A stretch of 64,000 nucleotides of DNA from Microcoleus sp. FACHB-1515 (GCF_014696105.1 NZ_JACJPO010000030.1:1-64000), one strand, 5' to 3'; numbered from the stretch's first letter, positions 1-10,377 are shown. The notes: generated from the letters alone by a model not told the origin. Program-made: numbers and translations.

Positions 1-40
1 TATGTGGGTTACTTTGAATAAACTGTTCGAGCGTTTCCAT
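1..40 (-). CDS. N-terminus of a probable IS630-type transposase, cut by window edge
   Basis: Only the first 13 codons are present, read leftward from an ATG at 40-38; they give METLEQFIQSNPH. From memory, many cyanobacterial helix-turn-helix transposases of the IS630/Tc1 group begin with a similar 'FIQTNPDPREL' stretch. The rest lies outside the window, so the family call rests on very few residues. A short G+A-rich palindromic region (about 45-100) separates it from the next gene and could include an element end. Confidence 0.3.
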   Translation of the reverse strand, partial: METLEQFIQSNPH

Positions 41-229
41 TGTCTGAGAGGGTAGAGTTTGAGGCACACCCTCAGCCTACCATTTGTTCACATCCTATTT
101 AGGCTGCCTGTATACGGAAACATTCTGCCTAATAACTTGTTAGACAGCCAAAATTAATCCTACTGCTCATGTCTATTTCCTTCTCTAAATAGCTGGTGGG
201 TTAAGATTGAAAAAATCTCTAGTATCGTC

Positions 230-1180
230 ATGACCAAGTTACCTAAACGTTCTAAATCGCAAAAGATTGGGGTAAGTGCTGCTGATCTCCTCAGTTCTGT
301 TTTTGTCGAGTTTTGCAACGTTATTCCTGTCCCTCAAGAGAGAGACCTCGGTATCGACTTCATCTGTGAAATCATGCGGGGAGAACACCCAACTGGGAAA
401 TTATTCAATATTCAATGTAAAGGAAAAGAAGAAGCCAAAGTAGAAGGTGATTCAATCACAATTCCCATCAAAGTCACAACTCTCAATTATTGGCTTCTTC
501 AACCAAATCCAACATTCTTAATTGTTGTTGATAGCAAAAATGGTTTATTTTACTGGTCTTTTCCTCAAGACTTTCTCGGTTCACTCAATAGGAATTGGCA
601 AGAACAGAATACAGTATCAATTCCAGTTCCTGTTCAGAATTGCTTCGAGCAAGATATAAATGATTTGCCCACTCAATTAGTTTCAATAGTTAATTCACAC
701 GCATCAGCTACTCCTCGAAATGGCGATTATCTCGAAACGTTAACACTTGGAGATGCCATAAATAGGGCTACTGACTACGGATTGTATGTTCTGAGAACAC
801 CCTTTCATCGTCCTTTTCAGTATGTGGGAATGTCTATTGCAGATGCGGCAAGCGCCGTTGGTGGTCAACCCAATAAAGTTGGCAATATCATCGTTGAGTT
901 TGATCAAGCCCATATGCTATTAGAGGCAGAAGGAAATTTTGTGAATTATGTAGATATTGAACTAAAAAAGACTGCACCTTGGAGTCAGAGCCGCCCGTTT
1001 AATTCTGCGGCAATTTTAGGAGTACTTAGTATTAACCCATCCGAGTTGGAATTAGCTCGTAAACAGACACACTTTCACACCTACTATGACCATAAGAGAA
1101 GATTAAAGATTGGTGTATCTTGTCAGTATGAGGGCGCACCGCTATCTGTAGGATTTGGCAGCAAGTATTACAGGGCTTGA
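230..1180 (+). CDS. DUF4365 domain protein, PD-(D/E)XK nuclease-like
   Basis: The N-terminal half (about residues 10-150) matches the DUF4365 pattern: an early GID (residue 43) in a beta-hairpin, followed by FNIQCKGK (60-66). This D...QxK arrangement is that of PD-(D/E)XK nuclease folds. DUF4365 proteins are usually small accessory proteins associated with defence or mobile DNA, and their substrates are unknown. The C-terminal half (about 165-316) is not recognised. The ATG at 230 is the only good start and no strong ribosome binding site is visible. The gene is AT-richer than those that follow and contains no GCGATCGC; the first one in the window is at 1508. Together with the neighbouring transposase-like start, this suggests horizontal acquisition. 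Confidence 0.7.
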   Translation: MTKLPKRSKSQKIGVSAADLLSSVFVEFCNVIPVPQERDLGIDFICEIMRGEHPTGKLFNIQCKGKEEAKVEGDSITIPIKVTTLNYWLLQPNPTFLIVVDSKNGLFYWSFPQDFLGSLNRNWQEQNTVSIPVPVQNCFEQDINDLPTQLVSIVNSHASATPRNGDYLETLTLGDAINRATDYGLYVLRTPFHRPFQYVGMSIADAASAVGGQPNKVGNIIVEFDQAHMLLEAEGNFVNYVDIELKKTAPWSQSRPFNSAAILGVLSINPSELELARKQTHFHTYYDHKRRLKIGVSCQYEGAPLSVGFGSKYYRA

Positions 1181-1374
1181 AGGGAGCAATCAAGGCAATT
1201 CTGTTTTGTCGTATTGTAGCCCAAGTAGTTCGGATTGTTTACTCCAGGTTGGGAGGTGGCACTGTCTAACAATCCCGTTGCACACCGACCGTTGCGAGTC
1301 TTTTCGTTGAGTTTGAGAGGTTACTAGCGGCGGGTGAACGGGGTCGTTACAGCCCGATCGCCCCCAGCAACCCT

Positions 1375-3723
1375 CTAACCCCGAATCTCTGACATCCGAT
1401 CGCTTGCGCCGAGCACTCGTTGCGATCGTCGCCAAGCCCGGACTGCTTTTTGGGCGTTGCTTTTTTGGCCGCGATCGACAAAGCCATCAGCGGCAATTTC
1501 CAGGTCAGCGATCGCGCGGTCGTGATTGCCAAACTGCTGATGCGTCGTGCCGCGATAGTAGTAGGCCGCAGCCACAGTCGGCGCGAGGCAAACGGCAGCA
1601 TCAAAATCGCTCAGAGCGCGGCGGAAATCTTGCTGCTGCTGATAGGCAAGCCCGCGATAGAAATAAGCGATCGCGCTGGGCTGCACCTGGATCGATCGCG
1701 TGTAGTCGGCGATCGCTTCGGTGAAATTTCCCGCTTCGACATGCAGCCAAGCCCGATTGCAGTAGGGCGCGATTTGCTGCGGGTCATGCTGGAGGGATAG
1801 GTGAAAATCCGACAGTGCGCCTTCGCGATCGCCCAAGTCGTAGCGCACCACACCGCGATGGTTGAGCGTGATCGCATCGTGGGGTTGCCTGTGCAAAACA
1901 TGCGTGTAGTCAGCGATCGCGCCTGCTTTGTCGCCCAGGTCGGCTCGCGTCACGGCACGATTCCAGTAGGCAGGGAGGTCGTCTGAAGATAAGTGGGGCT
2001 GCTCAAACCGCGAGATTAGCTGTTCAATGACGGCGCGATCGGTTGTGCAGAGCTTCAGTTGCAGTTCACCCAAAATTGTTTGCATCGCCAGCGCTTCGGC
2101 AATTCCCAAGGCCGCAAACGCGCGATCGCATACCAAAAAATTTTCTGCTGTTCCCAAAATTTGGAACCGGAGGCGATCGCCATGTTGCCGCTTCAGGGCA
2201 AGCAATCGATCGAGCGTGGCTTGCAGTTCCGGGCGCAGTCCTGCTGCTGACCAGCCGCGCACCAGCGGCGTAAGCAGGCGCGGATCTTCGCGATCGCTTT
2301 GGTGACACCAGCCTAAATCCAGCCGTCCGCCGCGCAGCAAAAACGCTTCGAGTCGTTCGACAATTTGGCTGTCAAGTTCAGGTTTTGACCAAGGAAAAAT
2401 CAGAATTAGGCGATGCTGCGCTTGGGCGATCGCCTGTTCGAGAATCGATCGACTGCCCGCGTCGCCAACAGTAGGCACATCCGCCACCAGCCGATATCCG
2501 GGTGCGTGAAATTGCAGTTGGGCATTCACGCTTTGAAACTGCTGGTTCAGCAGGCGACGAATTTGCTTTTTCAGCAGCGTCATGTCGGTGCTGAGATTGC
2601 GCTGGATTTGTCTTTGCAGCGCGATCGCATCAAGTGGCGGCGCGGATGGCTGCGAGTCTACAGAGCGCTGCTGCATCAAAAGCTGCGTCGCTTCTTGAAC
2701 GGATGTAAGCTGCGATCGCAGATGCGCCAAATAGCTGCTGACCAGCATTTGCACCTGCGCGTGAATGTTCATCGTTGGCTTCGGATCGGCTACGTCCAAC
2801 GCTTGCGGCAAATCGCTCAAGTGCTGCCGAAACTCGATCGCTGCTGCCTCGATCGCGGCGATCGTCTGTCGCTGATGGTCTTGCTGCTGGTGCAGATCGC
2901 GCACTTGGCGCGTCAGGCTGCTCAACTCGCGCTTGGGCGCAAGATCCGCCACGATACGCACCAGTTCCCCAACTTCCTGCTTGAGCGACGTGGCATCAAC
3001 GGGCGGCGGCAATTTTTGAAACTGGCGATGAACACTGGCAATTTGGTCTTGCAGCAGGCTCAGCGTCGGCTTAGTGGTGCTGTTGAGTTCCTGCAAGTGT
3101 GCTTGAATTTGATTCACCTGATCGCGCGTTTGGGCGATCGCGGCGTCCAAATGTTCAATCCGATTCGAGTTGGTCATCCGCTGAAGCTGGTAGCTGACCT
3201 GCGCCACTGAATCAAACAGATGGGCATACTGTTCGCGCATCTGTCGCATTTCTGGCCGCAGCGATCGCAAATTCTGCTGCTCGATCGCTTCAATTCGCTG
3301 CTGCAAGTCTTGCTGCACATTCGCTAAATCACTGGACAAATGCTCTAGCACTTCGCGATTTTTCAGCAAGAGCGATCGCCGCAAACTGCTCACCGTTTCG
3401 ACGGTCGGCAGCGAATGCACCTGATGCGTCAGCAGAGCAAGATGGCGTGTCAGCTTGTGATCGAGTTCGGCGATCGCCGTGCTGGTGTTGCGATTTTGCT
3501 GTTCTTCGAGCCGCTTGCGGTTGGCAATGTTCAGCAGCACCAAGGCCGAGAGGGGGGCAGAGGTGTAGAGAAACTGAGCAGAAAGGGTCGTAAAAAAGGA
3601 AACGATCGAGCCAACACCCAATCCAACCAGCGAAGCGAATTCGGCAAAATCCAACCAGTGACGCTGTTTCAAAATGCTGCCCCCGTGCAGTCCTGCGGTC
3701 GGCCAAGAAGTTCCTATATCCAT
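1375..3723 (-). CDS. Membrane-anchored coiled-coil protein with PLD-like and TPR domains
   Basis: From the ATG at 3723 (preceded by GAAAG) the protein is about 782 residues. It has one hydrophobic N-terminal segment (about residues 15-50), then a long Gln/Leu-rich coiled coil (about 60-390). A middle domain (about 430-590) contains LILIFPWSKPELD and GGRLDLGWCHQ, which resembles the PLD-like domain of a conserved cyanobacterial family. The C-terminus holds at least four TPR units (about 605-760, with repeated 'A.ADYT..L...P' patterns). It probably acts as a membrane-tethered scaffold; no enzymatic HKD motif is visible. An ATG 87 bases upstream stays in frame but adds a basic, proline-rich tail without a better binding site. 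The gene is divergent from the FHA gene. Confidence 0.7.
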   Translation of the reverse strand: MDIGTSWPTAGLHGGSILKQRHWLDFAEFASLVGLGVGSIVSFFTTLSAQFLYTSAPLSALVLLNIANRKRLEEQQNRNTSTAIAELDHKLTRHLALLTHQVHSLPTVETVSSLRRSLLLKNREVLEHLSSDLANVQQDLQQRIEAIEQQNLRSLRPEMRQMREQYAHLFDSVAQVSYQLQRMTNSNRIEHLDAAIAQTRDQVNQIQAHLQELNSTTKPTLSLLQDQIASVHRQFQKLPPPVDATSLKQEVGELVRIVADLAPKRELSSLTRQVRDLHQQQDHQRQTIAAIEAAAIEFRQHLSDLPQALDVADPKPTMNIHAQVQMLVSSYLAHLRSQLTSVQEATQLLMQQRSVDSQPSAPPLDAIALQRQIQRNLSTDMTLLKKQIRRLLNQQFQSVNAQLQFHAPGYRLVADVPTVGDAGSRSILEQAIAQAQHRLILIFPWSKPELDSQIVERLEAFLLRGGRLDLGWCHQSDREDPRLLTPLVRGWSAAGLRPELQATLDRLLALKRQHGDRLRFQILGTAENFLVCDRAFAALGIAEALAMQTILGELQLKLCTTDRAVIEQLISRFEQPHLSSDDLPAYWNRAVTRADLGDKAGAIADYTHVLHRQPHDAITLNHRGVVRYDLGDREGALSDFHLSLQHDPQQIAPYCNRAWLHVEAGNFTEAIADYTRSIQVQPSAIAYFYRGLAYQQQQDFRRALSDFDAAVCLAPTVAAAYYYRGTTHQQFGNHDRAIADLEIAADGFVDRGQKSNAQKAVRAWRRSQRVLGASDRMSEIRG

Positions 3724-3913
3724 CTTTCGATCGCCCCGGCCTAAATCAGGAAAGCCTGAACGTGAAGTGAGGGGTTGGAGCGAAGGCGGCGATCGATCGC
3801 CTTTTGCCAACGCTTGTCTAACCTCTATCTCCTGATCCCTTCCTTAGGGCGAGTGTTTTCACGAATTTTTTCGGCTAGAATGGTCAGCATCATTTCTTTT
3901 TTCCAACGCCCCT

Positions 3914-4573
3914 TTGGACACCTCTGACGATAGAGAACTTAGTCAGCGCTTAGATGTGTATCAAGCGTTCCTCAAGCTCTATGAGCATCGTCGGGGACTG
4001 CTTGATGAACTGCTTGACCTGGAGAACGCAACCAATGCGCTGCTGCTAGAGCAAAAGCTGTTCTACATTCAAGGATTGATCGAGGGCGATCGCGTCCAGC
4101 TCATCACGAATCTGATCAACGATCAAACACAAATCTTAACGCAGCCACAAAACATCTGGACGATCGGGCGCGATAGCCGTCAGGTCGGAATTCCGCTGCA
4201 AGATAAGCGCCTGTCGCGCTGTCATGCTGCCATTCGCTACATCAAAGACAAAGGGTTTTATCTAGCCGACCTCAACAGCAGCAACGGTAGTTTCATCAAT
4301 GGCGATCGCATTCACGAAGCGCGTCGCTTGCAACAAGGCGATCAAATTCGCTTGGGCGGCTCAACAATCGTATTTTTCACAGGCAGCACGCACCGAGATT
4401 TGCCTGCGGTTTCTGCCGATCTAATCGATCGCATCGAAACGGTTCCGATCGATGCGACCTCGCCGCCCGATGCAGAAGTGCCAAGCCGCGCTTTGTCTCA
4501 CGCTGAAAGCGTGTTGCCACCCGATAGAACACTGCTGATCTCCCGCAGTGCCAAATCATCCGAGTCTGGCTAG
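3914..4573 (+). CDS. FHA domain protein
   Basis: This 219-residue protein starts at TTG. A helical N-terminus (about 1-60) precedes a forkhead-associated domain (about 75-165). The diagnostic elements are visible: GRD after the first strand, LSRCHAAI (the SxxH position) and LADLNSSNGSFINGDRI (the N-G motif). FHA domains bind phosphothreonine peptides, so the protein probably reads out Ser/Thr kinase signalling. The C-terminal 50 residues are acidic and probably disordered. The stop codon lies two bases from the convergent murD stop. The first four codons after TTG are weakly supported; no ATG occurs nearby. Confidence 0.8.
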   Translation: MDTSDDRELSQRLDVYQAFLKLYEHRRGLLDELLDLENATNALLLEQKLFYIQGLIEGDRVQLITNLINDQTQILTQPQNIWTIGRDSRQVGIPLQDKRLSRCHAAIRYIKDKGFYLADLNSSNGSFINGDRIHEARRLQQGDQIRLGGSTIVFFTGSTHRDLPAVSADLIDRIETVPIDATSPPDAEVPSRALSHAESVLPPDRTLLISRSAKSSESG

Positions 4574-4574
4574 C

Positions 4575-5933
4575 TCACAACGCCAAGCACAACTCGCGGA
4601 AGCGATCGCCCCGCTGCTCAAAGCTTTGAAACTGATCAAAACTTGCACAGGCCGGAGAGAGCAAAACGACATTGGCCTGATGCTGCTTGGCAAGCTCAGC
4701 GGCTCTTGGAACGGCATTTTCTAGCGTTTCCACTTTTTCATAAGTTGAGTAGCCGATCTGAGTGAGGCGATCGCCAAACGCTGCCGCCGCACTGCCGATC
4801 AGCAAAACCGCAGCGGCTTTTTGCTCAATTTTGGTAAGCCAAGCGCGATCGTCTCCGGCTTTCGCTTCTCCACCCGCAATCAAAATGACCGGAGCCGTCA
4901 CCGCTGACAGACCCACTTCTGCCGCATCGTAGTTGGTGGCTTTGCTGTCGTTGATGAACTCCACGCCATCCCGGATGCAGATGCGCTCCAGTCGATGCGG
5001 TACGCCAGGGAAGGATTCGATCGCGCTGGCGATCGCTCCCGCCTCAATGCCCGCCAATTTTGCCGTTGCCACCGCCATCAGCAAGTTTTGCTGGTTGTGC
5101 GTCCCGACCATCTTCAGCGCATCAGCAGGCAAAATTTTTTCTTCATCAAACCAAACCCAGCCGCATTCAATGTACGCACCGCGCCCAGAGGAGGCGAAGC
5201 CATCGCCCACCAGTCCACCGCGCTCCTGAACACTCGTCCAGCAGGCCTTCGGCCAGCGAGCGGCCAATGCCTGCCGCAAATATGGATCGTCCCCGTTCAA
5301 TACGATTTCAGCCGACTGGTTAATCAGTTTCGCCTTAATCGCAAAGTAGTTTTCCAGCGTGTAGTGGCGGCTGAGATGGTCGGGCGTGAAGGTTGTCCAC
5401 ACACCAATGCGCGGCTTGAGGGTGGAGGATGATTCGATCTGGTAGCTGCTGACTTCGGCAATGATCCAGTCAGGGCGATCGTCTGCCAAAGCGACTTCAC
5501 AAGCCGCATACCCAATGTTGCCGCAGGCGGGCGCGTTGAAGCCCGCTGCTTGAAAGATTGCGGCAATTAAAGCGGTCGTCGTGGTTTTGCCATTCGTTCC
5601 CGTAATGCCGACCCAGGGAATATCAGAAAGCGATCGCCATGCCAGTTCCATCTCACCGATCGTTTCGATGTTGCGATCGCGAGCTTCCACCAAGGCAGGC
5701 AAATCCCAAGGCACACCCGGACTCACGACAATTTGCTGAAAATCTGCATTCGGCGTGAAGCTGTGGCCGAGCAGAACCGTGATTCCTTCGGATTCGAGCG
5801 TTTGCTGAATCGGGATCAAACTGGGGGAGGCGTTGCGATCGCTCACCGTCACGTTCCAACCCTGTCGCTTCAGCAATCGCGCTGCGGCAATTCCTGATTT
5901 TCCCAATCCCACCACGCAAGCATTCGGCATCAT
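4575..5933 (-). CDS. murD: UDP-N-acetylmuramoyl-L-alanine--D-glutamate ligase
   Basis: Cytoplasmic Mur ligase that adds D-glutamate to UDP-MurNAc-L-Ala in peptidoglycan synthesis. It shows the N-terminal Rossmann motif [12 protein letters not shown], the ATP loop [12 protein letters not shown], the Mur-family strand [19 protein letters not shown], and the C-terminal [20 protein letters not shown] signature. Family alignment favours one of the paired ATGs at 5933/5930; an ATG at 5966 adds an atypical leader. A GGAGGCGAAGCC palindrome (5181-5209) lies in frame and adds about ten residues ([10 protein letters not shown]) to a loop of the central/C-terminal region. This looks like repeat insertion rather than family sequence. 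Confidence 0.95.
   Translation of the reverse strand: MMPNACVVGLGKSGIAAARLLKRQGWNVTVSDRNASPSLIPIQQTLESEGITVLLGHSFTPNADFQQIVVSPGVPWDLPALVEARDRNIETIGEMELAWRSLSDIPWVGITGTNGKTTTTALIAAIFQAAGFNAPACGNIGYAACEVALADDRPDWIIAEVSSYQIESSSTLKPRIGVWTTFTPDHLSRHYTLENYFAIKAKLINQSAEIVLNGDDPYLRQALAARWPKACWTSVQERGGLVGDGFASSGRGAYIECGWVWFDEEKILPADALKMVGTHNQQNLLMAVATAKLAGIEAGAIASAIESFPGVPHRLERICIRDGVEFINDSKATNYDAAEVGLSAVTAPVILIAGGEAKAGDDRAWLTKIEQKAAAVLLIGSAAAAFGDRLTQIGYSTYEKVETLENAVPRAAELAKQHQANVVLLSPACASFDQFQSFEQRGDRFRELCLAL
5181..5209. repeat. In-frame palindromic repeat, GGAGGCGAAGCC family, copy 1
   Basis: A 29-base element starting GCGCCC, with GGAGGCGAAGCC in the centre and ending CGCCCA. It lies inside murD and is translated as [10 protein letters not shown] near-identical copy is at 6796-6824 and a diverged one at 56421-56450. 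Confidence 0.75.
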
Positions 5934-6093
5934 TTCAAACCACGCAACCCTCAACGAAGTCATCATCTTACCGCGCTAGCATGGTCAACGTTTGCGGAAA
6001 GGCGATCGCCCAAACGACAAATACAGGCTGCAATTTCCAAAGTTAAAAAGACGCAAGCGATCGCAACACCAGCAACGCCGCTCAGTTCTAGAT

Positions 6094-7095
6094 TTATTGA
6101 CTCGCTGTAATGCCGCGCTGACGAAGCTGCTGCACAAAAAATTCTTCGAGCGTCGGGCGTGACAAATTCATTGCGGCAAGCTGAGCGTTCATGAAGCGCA
6201 ACGTGGCGAGAAAATCTTGCGGATCGCCTTTCAGATGGCCGTACCAATAGCCATCTTGAAACTGCAAATCGGGAATCCACTGTTGCAGCACATCGGCACT
6301 GCCGCCGTGCACTTTCACCTGATATAAATCTGCTGCTCCCAACAGGTCAGAAATTGAGCCGACGCATAGAAGTTCACCGAGGGCAAGAATCGCGACGCGA
6401 TCGCAAATCTGCTCGACATCGGACAGCACGTGGCTATTAAAAAATACCGTTTTGCCTTGCGATTTGAGTGAGGCAATAATTTCGCGAATCTGATAGCGTC
6501 CGAGCGGATCAAGGCCGGACATCGGTTCGTCGAGAAAGACAACTTCAGGATCGTTAATCAGGGCTTGCGCCATGCCGATGCGCTGAAGCATTCCCTTGGA
6601 ATAGCGGCGCAATTGCTTTTTGCGGGCGGCAGACTGCGCGAGTCCAACCAGATCCAGCAGTTCCGCGATGCGGCGTTGGGCAACATCAGCAGGAATTTGA
6701 AACAGTCCGGCTGTGTACTGCAAAAATTCCCATCCGGTCAGGTAGTCGTAAAAGTAGGCATTTTCGGGCAGATAGCCGACGCGCTGGCGAACAATGCGCC
6801 CGGAGGAGGCGAAGCCCGCGCCCACAGGTTTTCCCAACAGCATCGCTTCTCCCGCAGTGGGACGAATGATCCCCAGCAGCAATTTTAATAGCGTGGTTTT
6901 TCCGGCTCCGTTGGGTCCCAACAGTCCAAACGTTTCGCCCTGATGCACTTGCAGCGTACAGCTTTTCAGCGGCGTGACTTTCTGATTGAGCCAAAATCCG
7001 GTGCGATATTGCTTTTGCAAATTTTGCGTTTGCACAACGATCGATCGATCGAACATCGATAAAGCTGCCGGAGAGGAAGATTGTGCGGTATCCAT
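6094..7095 (-). CDS. ABC transporter ATP-binding protein (ABC-2/CcmA type)
   Basis: A 333-residue ATPase of the ABC-2 exporter type. It has Walker A GPNGAGKT (60-67), a Q-loop region GYLPENAYFYDYLTG, signature LRRYSKGMLQRIGMAQ, Walker B VVFLDEPMSGLD and switch His in FNSHVLSD. The C-terminal 80 residues form the usual accessory region of this group. No permease gene is adjacent, so its partner lies elsewhere and the substrate is unknown. Residues 91-100 (VGAGFASSGR) come from a palindromic repeat inserted in frame just before the conserved VGYLPE. ATG at 7095 is used; an internal ATG at 7056 is also possible. Confidence 0.88.
   Translation of the reverse strand: MDTAQSSSPAALSMFDRSIVVQTQNLQKQYRTGFWLNQKVTPLKSCTLQVHQGETFGLLGPNGAGKTTLLKLLLGIIRPTAGEAMLLGKPVGAGFASSGRIVRQRVGYLPENAYFYDYLTGWEFLQYTAGLFQIPADVAQRRIAELLDLVGLAQSAARKKQLRRYSKGMLQRIGMAQALINDPEVVFLDEPMSGLDPLGRYQIREIIASLKSQGKTVFFNSHVLSDVEQICDRVAILALGELLCVGSISDLLGAADLYQVKVHGGSADVLQQWIPDLQFQDGYWYGHLKGDPQDFLATLRFMNAQLAAMNLSRPTLEEFFVQQLRQRGITASQ
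6796..6824. repeat. In-frame palindromic repeat, GGAGGCGAAGCC family, copy 2
   Basis: This 29-base element matches copy 1 at all but a few positions and has the same length and orientation. It is translated as GAGFASSGR within the ABC ATPase, between the nucleotide-binding core strands and the VGYLPE segment. Confidence 0.75.
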
Positions 7096-7189
7096 GTTAC
7101 TAGGCCAACGTCACGCTTGAGTTATTCCCGATTTTGCCGAGTTTTATGTCACTGTAAAACAAGAACAGGTTAAGAATTGAGACGTGCAT

Positions 7190-7369
7190 ATGGATCGCTC
7201 AAAAATCGTTGCGATTGTCACAGGTGCGATCGCGCTGCTGCTCGGAATTGCCTATTTGATCGTCGTGCAGTTCCTTGATTTTCGCGGCGAAATGCTGCCT
7301 GCTCCGATTAGTCAATCCGCTGTGATTGTGATGGCTCAAATTCTTGAAAGCGCGATCGATCTTGGCTAA
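7190..7369 (+). CDS. Small single-span membrane protein upstream of gpsA
   Basis: A 59-residue protein from the ATG at 7190 (a GTG at 7184 adds two residues). It has one hydrophobic segment, about residues 7-27 (IVAIVTGAIALLLGIAYLIV), then a short polar stretch ending with a weaker hydrophobic region. It overlaps the start of gpsA by 8 bases, suggesting translational coupling. The family is not recognised; short proteins of this type are common in cyanobacteria. Confidence 0.55.
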   Translation: MDRSKIVAIVTGAIALLLGIAYLIVVQFLDFRGEMLPAPISQSAVIVMAQILESAIDLG

Positions 7370-8291
7370 ACCGCTCATCGTCACGGTTTTGGGCGCGGGC
7401 GCGTGGGGATCAGTTCTCGCCATGCAGCCTGCACAGCTTGGTCACACCGTTCGATTATGGTCGCGACGGGGGGAACTGACGCTGGCCGATGCAGTTGATG
7501 CGGCAGATGTAATCGTGTCTGCCATTTCAATGAAAGGCTTGCCCGAAGTGGTGGCGCAGGTGCAGGCGTTGCCGCTGAGCGATCGCGCCATTCTGGTCAG
7601 TGCGACCAAAGGACTTGATGCCGCCACGACCTTGACCCCGACACAGATTTGGCGACAGGCATTTCCCAATCAAGCGATCGCCGTTCTCTCTGGCCCCAAT
7701 TTGTCGCAGGAAATTCAGCAGGGTTTGCCCGCCGCAACGGTTGTTGCCAGCACGAATGCCGAAGCTGCCGCCACTGTTCAGCGCGTCTTTGCTTCCGATC
7801 GCTTCCGCGTCTACACGAACAGCGATCCCTTGGGAACGGAGTTGGGCGGCACGTTGAAGAACGTGATTGCGATCGCGTCGGGCGTGTGCGACGGCTTGCA
7901 GTTGGGCACGAATGCCAAAGCCGCGCTGATTACTCGCGCTCTGGCCGAAATGATTCGGATCGGAACGCATCTGGGCGCAAAGCCAGAAACGTTTTTTGGA
8001 CTGTCGGGCTTGGGCGATCTGTTGGCAACCTGCAACAGTTCACTCAGCCGCAACTATCAAGTTGGATTTGGGCTGGCGCAGGGGCGATCGCTCTCCGCAA
8101 TTCTCACCAACCTGCAAGGCACAGCCGAAGGCGTCAACACGACAAACGTGCTGGTGAAGCTGGCCGATCGCCAAGGCATTCCAATTCCCGTTTCCTATCA
8201 GGTGTATCGCCTGCTGAACGGCAAAATTACGCCGAAAGCCGCACTGGAAGCGTTGATGGAGCGGGATTTGAAGTCGGAGGCGATCGGCTAG
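7362..8291 (+). CDS. gpsA: Glycerol-3-phosphate dehydrogenase [NAD(P)+]
   Basis: Reduces dihydroxyacetone phosphate to sn-glycerol-3-phosphate for membrane lipid synthesis. The dinucleotide motif VTVLGAGAWGS is at the N-terminus, followed by SATKGLD, LSGPNLSQEI, the catalytic-lysine region GGTLKNVIAIASG and GLSGLGDLLATC with the substrate-binding region SRNYQVGFGL. At about 309 residues it is the short cyanobacterial form. The TTG at 7362 follows GAAAG at a normal distance and gives the expected N-terminus; a TTG at 7344 is the alternative. The stop codon TAG (8289-8291) is formed by the first bases of a MITE, so the original C-terminus may have been changed. Confidence 0.93.
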   Translation: MAKPLIVTVLGAGAWGSVLAMQPAQLGHTVRLWSRRGELTLADAVDAADVIVSAISMKGLPEVVAQVQALPLSDRAILVSATKGLDAATTLTPTQIWRQAFPNQAIAVLSGPNLSQEIQQGLPAATVVASTNAEAAATVQRVFASDRFRVYTNSDPLGTELGGTLKNVIAIASGVCDGLQLGTNAKAALITRALAEMIRIGTHLGAKPETFFGLSGLGDLLATCNSSLSRNYQVGFGLAQGRSLSAILTNLQGTAEGVNTTNVLVKLADRQGIPIPVSYQVYRLLNGKITPKAALEALMERDLKSEAIG

Positions 8292-8427
8292 GGTGTGTTT
8301 TCAAAGCTTCTGGTGAATCGCATGGCCGTTGGTTGATCCCCCTGTCCCCATAACAAGGGGGACTTTGAGGATGACTCCCTCCTTGTTATGGGGTGGGGAG
8401 GATCAAAGGGTTTGAAAACACACACTA
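8289..8427. mobile_element. MITE, TAGGGTGTGTTTTCAAA family, copy 1
   Basis: A 139-base element with near-perfect terminal inverted repeats: TAGGGTGTGTTTTCAAA at the left and TTTGAAAACACACACTA at the right. TA at both ends is as expected for IS630/Tc1-type target duplication. The interior is a long imperfect hairpin, with CCCCATAACAAGGGG facing CTCCTTGTTATGGGG, and has no coding capacity. Related elements are at 14729-14914, 47848-47983 and, degenerate, near 16651. Confidence 0.75.
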
Positions 8428-8472
8428 TGGGGCGATCGAATGCCAATCGCTTGACATCCGAATTGCTCAAGC

Positions 8473-9459
<987 letters not shown>

Positions 9460-9627
9460 CTATCTTTATGCTCTCACACGGCGATCGCTTCGATCGCTAA
9501 TTTTTCTCAAGGTTCTCGCTTGCAATGCATCGATCAAACGTCGTAATTCATGTTAGGAAATGTTAAGTTTCTTGTAGCTACTGGATTGTTGAAACTTGAC
9601 TTTTTGATTTTTCCGTCTACTCTTTTG

Positions 9628-10377
9628 ATGTCTATTTTGTCTGCCATTCGGATTGTCTTAGTCGAACCTGCGGGCGCGTTGAACGTCGGTTCGATCGCCC
9701 GCATCATGAAAAATATGGGTTTGCAGCAGCTTGTCCTCGTTGATCCCCACTGCGATCCGCTAGGGGCTGAAGCACGGCAGATGGCCGTTCACGCGATCGA
9801 CATTCTCGAAGCCGCGATCTGCGTCGAGACAATCCCGGATGCGCTGCAAGGGTGCGATCGCGCCATTGCCACAACCGGACGCGATCAGGCAATCGAGAGC
9901 GTGTTAGAGTCACCGCGCCAAAGTTTGCCCTGGCTGTTGCAGGTGCGATCGCCCCATCAGGCCGCCTTGATCTTTGGGCCGGAAGACCGAGGCTTGAACA
10001 ATGCAGAACTGCACTATGCCCAGCGCTTGCTTCGGATTCCCTCCAGTCCGAACTATCCTTCTCTGAATTTGGCGCAGGCAGTGGCGGTGTGCTGCTATGA
10101 ACTTTATTTAATGGCGATCGATCCCCAGCTTCCCGCGCCGGAAACGGCTGAGCGAGCGGCGATCGAATCGATTGAAGCCTTTTACGATCAGCTTGAAACG
10201 GTTTTGCTGCAAATTGGCTATCTGTATCCGCACACGGCGCAAAGTCGAATGGAAAAGTTTCGCCGCCTGTTCAATCGATCGCAGTTGTCAGCGGCAGAAG
10301 TCGCGATGCTGCGGGGAATTTTGCGCCAGATGGCTTGGTTTGTGAGTCGGGATCAATCTCCAGATGATTCTCGGTAA
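9628..10377 (+). CDS. SpoU/TrmJ-family RNA 2'-O-methyltransferase
   Basis: A SPOUT-fold methyltransferase of about 249 residues from the ATG at 9628. The N-terminal IRIVLVEPAGALNVGSIARIMKNMG carries the conserved Asn/Arg of motif 1. ALIFGPEDRGLNN is motif 2, and SSPNYPSLNLAQAVAVCCYEL is the knotted SAM-binding motif 3. This pattern is that of the TrmJ/LasT group, which methylates the tRNA wobble region or rRNA. The C-terminal 80 residues are helical. A 26-codon extension to an upstream ATG at 9550 is hydrophobic and unlike the family. Confidence 0.85.
   Translation: MSILSAIRIVLVEPAGALNVGSIARIMKNMGLQQLVLVDPHCDPLGAEARQMAVHAIDILEAAICVETIPDALQGCDRAIATTGRDQAIESVLESPRQSLPWLLQVRSPHQAALIFGPEDRGLNNAELHYAQRLLRIPSSPNYPSLNLAQAVAVCCYELYLMAIDPQLPAPETAERAAIESIEAFYDQLETVLLQIGYLYPHTAQSRMEKFRRLFNRSQLSAAEVAMLRGILRQMAWFVSRDQSPDDSR

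Noticed and set aside
2413-3210. 265-codon plus-strand frame inside the coiled-coil gene
   Set aside because: It is antisense to a Gln/Leu-rich coiled coil, which commonly leaves open frames; composition is Arg/Leu-rich and no domain is seen.
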